Part shown: positions 44,164 to 45,668 of the stretch, one piece after another
How the letters are laid out: each line of letters begins with the position of its first letter
How positions within the stretch are numbered: position 1 is the stretch's first letter
Assembly: GCA_025765615.1 (NCBI GenBank)
Contig: JAIVFJ010000409.1
Coordinates: 1 to 45,668 of the forward strand
Length of the DNA stretch: 45,668 nucleotides
Reading direction: 5' to 3'
Origin: Zopfochytrium polystomum
Lineage: Eukaryota; Chytridiomycota; Chytridiomycetes; Chytridiales; Chytridiaceae
Notes under the pieces: generated by a model
Told to the model about the DNA's origin: nothing
Databases searched by the model: none
What the model saw: only the letters and a program-made list of their open reading frames with translations
Position numbers and translations under genes: made by a program

Positions 44164-45513
44164 ATGACGAAGAACAAAGGCAAACAGCCTGCTGCTGACG
44201 CCCAGGGGCCCCCAGAGCGGGCAGATCTCCTGGTTAGTTTTCACTGGATCCCGCCTGCATCACCGCTTGCTTAATGCATCCGCTTTAGGAACTGCTCTTT
44301 CCTATCGACTCCCTGAGACCAACGGCACCCCGTCAGGCTCTGTGATCGCGGCTGCTTCCCCAACTGCTCCCACCGCGGCTCCCCAACTGACCGCTGAAAA
44401 CGTGTCACCCACCTCCGCTTTTGCGACAGCTGGGACCCTGACGCGTCAGTCGACCTGCTCCTGAGGGGCGCAGCACTACAGTTGTACCGACTATCCCTCC
44501 AGTCCGCGGACCCCGCGCCCGAGGTGCTCCTCCCGTTTCGTTTATGGGAGCGAACCTCGCTGTCGCGCCCGTTCGATTTACGCGTGCCGAAGTTCGACAA
44601 CAGCTCCAACAACGAGGCGCAGTTGCAAACAACCGTGCTGTTAATCAGCAGTACTACAGCCTTCAGCAGCGTGCTGCCGAATACGCCCGTGTAGCAACGG
44701 AGATGAGAGTTCGTCGCGACCTGGAACGCGAGGAGCAACGCGAACGCGCCCGACGCGCCTCCGCTCGTGCAGCTGTACGCCGCGCTGGTGCCCGTAACGC
44801 AGCTGCCCGTCGAGTCGCAACTCCTGCTACCCCTGCTCCAGTCGTGCCTGTCACAGCAGCCCCGACCTCTGTCGTCCCTGCTGCCGTCCCGACAGCAGTG
44901 AAGGCCCCTGGCGCCACTCCCATGGATGTTGACCACAGTGCCACTCCCGTCGCTGAGATTTCTCCCAATCGAGTCATTACTGGCGACCTTGAACACGTCG
45001 TCGCGCACCTTTACTCCAGCCGCAACGCCAGCTTCGTCAACACCTGCTGCTGTAACTCCTGTTCCATCTACGCCAGCCGAGCAGGACACCGTCATGGTCG
45101 GTACGCCTGCCAGCCTTCCTGACAGACTTGTCAACACTCTTGCAGAAGTGGCCCAGCTCAATGACATGCAGTGGGCCCGTTTCTTCAACGACATGGGCAC
45201 CCCAACCCCTGAGGAAATTGCTCTTTCCTCAGCGTACTCTGTGCCTGGAAACAATGCACTTATCAACGCGTTTAGCGACATCTTCGAAGGATCCGCCAGC
45301 AGCCCTGTCACTCCAACTGCTCTTGCTGCCGCTGCCGCTGCTGCTGCTGCAGCTACGGTGTCGGTGCCTGTCCCTGTCAGTGCACTGCCTGCCAATACTA
45401 CTGAGGATATTAGTAACACAGACAAGGATACGCTTGAGAGTGCTATCATTCTTGCTGAGCGTTTTGGAAGTAGGCCTGTTAGCCGCTCTTCTTCTCCGCA
45501 TGCTGAACCCTGA
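44164..45513 (+). CDS. Hypothetical Ala/Pro-rich protein (367 aa, four exons)
   Basis: Exons 44164-44232, 44289-44341, 44450-44937 and 45020-45513 sum to 1104 nt, with every phase closed and a stop in the last exon; three shifted open frames thus join into one. The protein starts MTKNKGKQPAADAQGPPE. A basic Gln/Arg-rich helical stretch (VRQQLQQRG, LEREEQRERARRASARAA) follows, then an Ala/Pro/Thr/Val-rich segment with PMDVD, and an acidic-leaning C-terminal part (LNDMQWARFFNDMG, LINAFSDIF) with a poly-Ala tract. It looks disordered and nucleic-acid-binding, somewhat like a Gag or LINE ORF1 product, but has no CCHC knuckle or other diagnostic motif. An AATAAA signal lies 53 nt downstream. Confidence 0.55.
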
Positions 45514-45565
45514 GTTGTTTTCACGCGTTTTTCTGTTTTGTTGGCCTAGAAGCTGCACAAATAGA

Positions 45566-45571
45566 AATAAA
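45566..45571 (+). terminator. Polyadenylation signal AATAAA
   Basis: AATAAA lies 53 nt after the stop codon of the four-exon hypothetical gene, followed by a T-rich stretch. It is consistent with that gene being transcribed on the plus strand. Confidence 0.5.
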
Positions 45572-45623
45572 ACTTGTTTTTCTTGTTTCAACTAATCCTG
45601 GACCTATGCCCGTTTTTCGTTAA

Positions 45624-45641
45624 CAAAGTTGAAAAACTTTG
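45624..45641. repeat. Short perfect hairpin
   Basis: CAAAGTT-GAAA-AACTTTG, a 7-bp stem with a GNRA-type tetraloop. Similar wording (AACAAAGTTAAGAAAAATAGG) occurs near 43675, upstream of the hypothetical gene. Confidence 0.6.
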
Positions 45642-45668
45642 GTTGTGCTACCAACCAGTGGCATCAAA

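Overview
The window looks like nuclear DNA from a zoosporic (flagellated) fungus, most probably a chytrid-type lineage. Three features point there. The genes are intron-dense, with introns mostly 50-110 nt and GT-AG splicing, plus at least two likely GC-AG introns. Two gene products are of fungal type: a Cet1-class mRNA 5'-triphosphatase and a Spc7/KNL1 kinetochore scaffold. A third, the flagellar doublet-microtubule protein CFAP52, is kept only by organisms with cilia or flagella. Intergenic DNA is rich in microsatellites: (GT)n, (CT)n, (GA)n, a 31-nt C tract and long A/T runs. I saw no tRNA, rRNA, CRISPR or bacterial operon structure.

Layout. At 1-6900 there is a microsatellite-rich promoter, a secreted EXORDIUM/PHI-1-family gene (+), a weak small gene (+) and a single-exon membrane protein with disordered flanks (-). 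At 6900-13500 a 17-exon Spc7/KNL1 gene (+) is followed after 96 nt by a 7-exon mRNA triphosphatase (+). At 13700-21450 three genes lie in tandem on the minus strand: an alpha/beta hydrolase, a Prs1-type ribose-phosphate diphosphokinase subunit and a very long PPR-like protein. At 21450-25335 there is about 3.9 kb without a credible gene, carrying short dispersed repeats. At 25336-33356 four plus-strand genes follow: a membrane-anchored cyclic-nucleotide phosphodiesterase, DDX41 helicase, a four-helix membrane protein and ARPC3. At 33555-39100 CFAP52 and PSO2/SNM1 lie in tandem on the minus strand only 78 nt apart. At 39660-42280 a large inverted repeat has two arms of about 0.85 kb, one split by a 308-bp solo LTR with a 5-bp target duplication. 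The end of the window holds low-GC, hairpin-rich DNA and a four-exon Ala/Pro-rich gene (+) of unknown function.

The genes are mostly housekeeping: chromosome segregation, capping, splicing-associated helicase, actin nucleation, nucleotide synthesis, crosslink repair, flagellum and cAMP/cGMP turnover. There is no obvious operon-like system. The parts I consider most novel are a six-copy Arg-Asp-Ser-(Val/Ile)-Ala-x-Phe-Phe array in the KNL1 homologue where MELT repeats would be expected, and a multi-helix membrane domain fused to a phosphodiesterase. All exon models were built by hand from splice signals, reading phase and remembered family motifs. Boundaries are probably good to a few bases where phases close, and are flagged where they do not.
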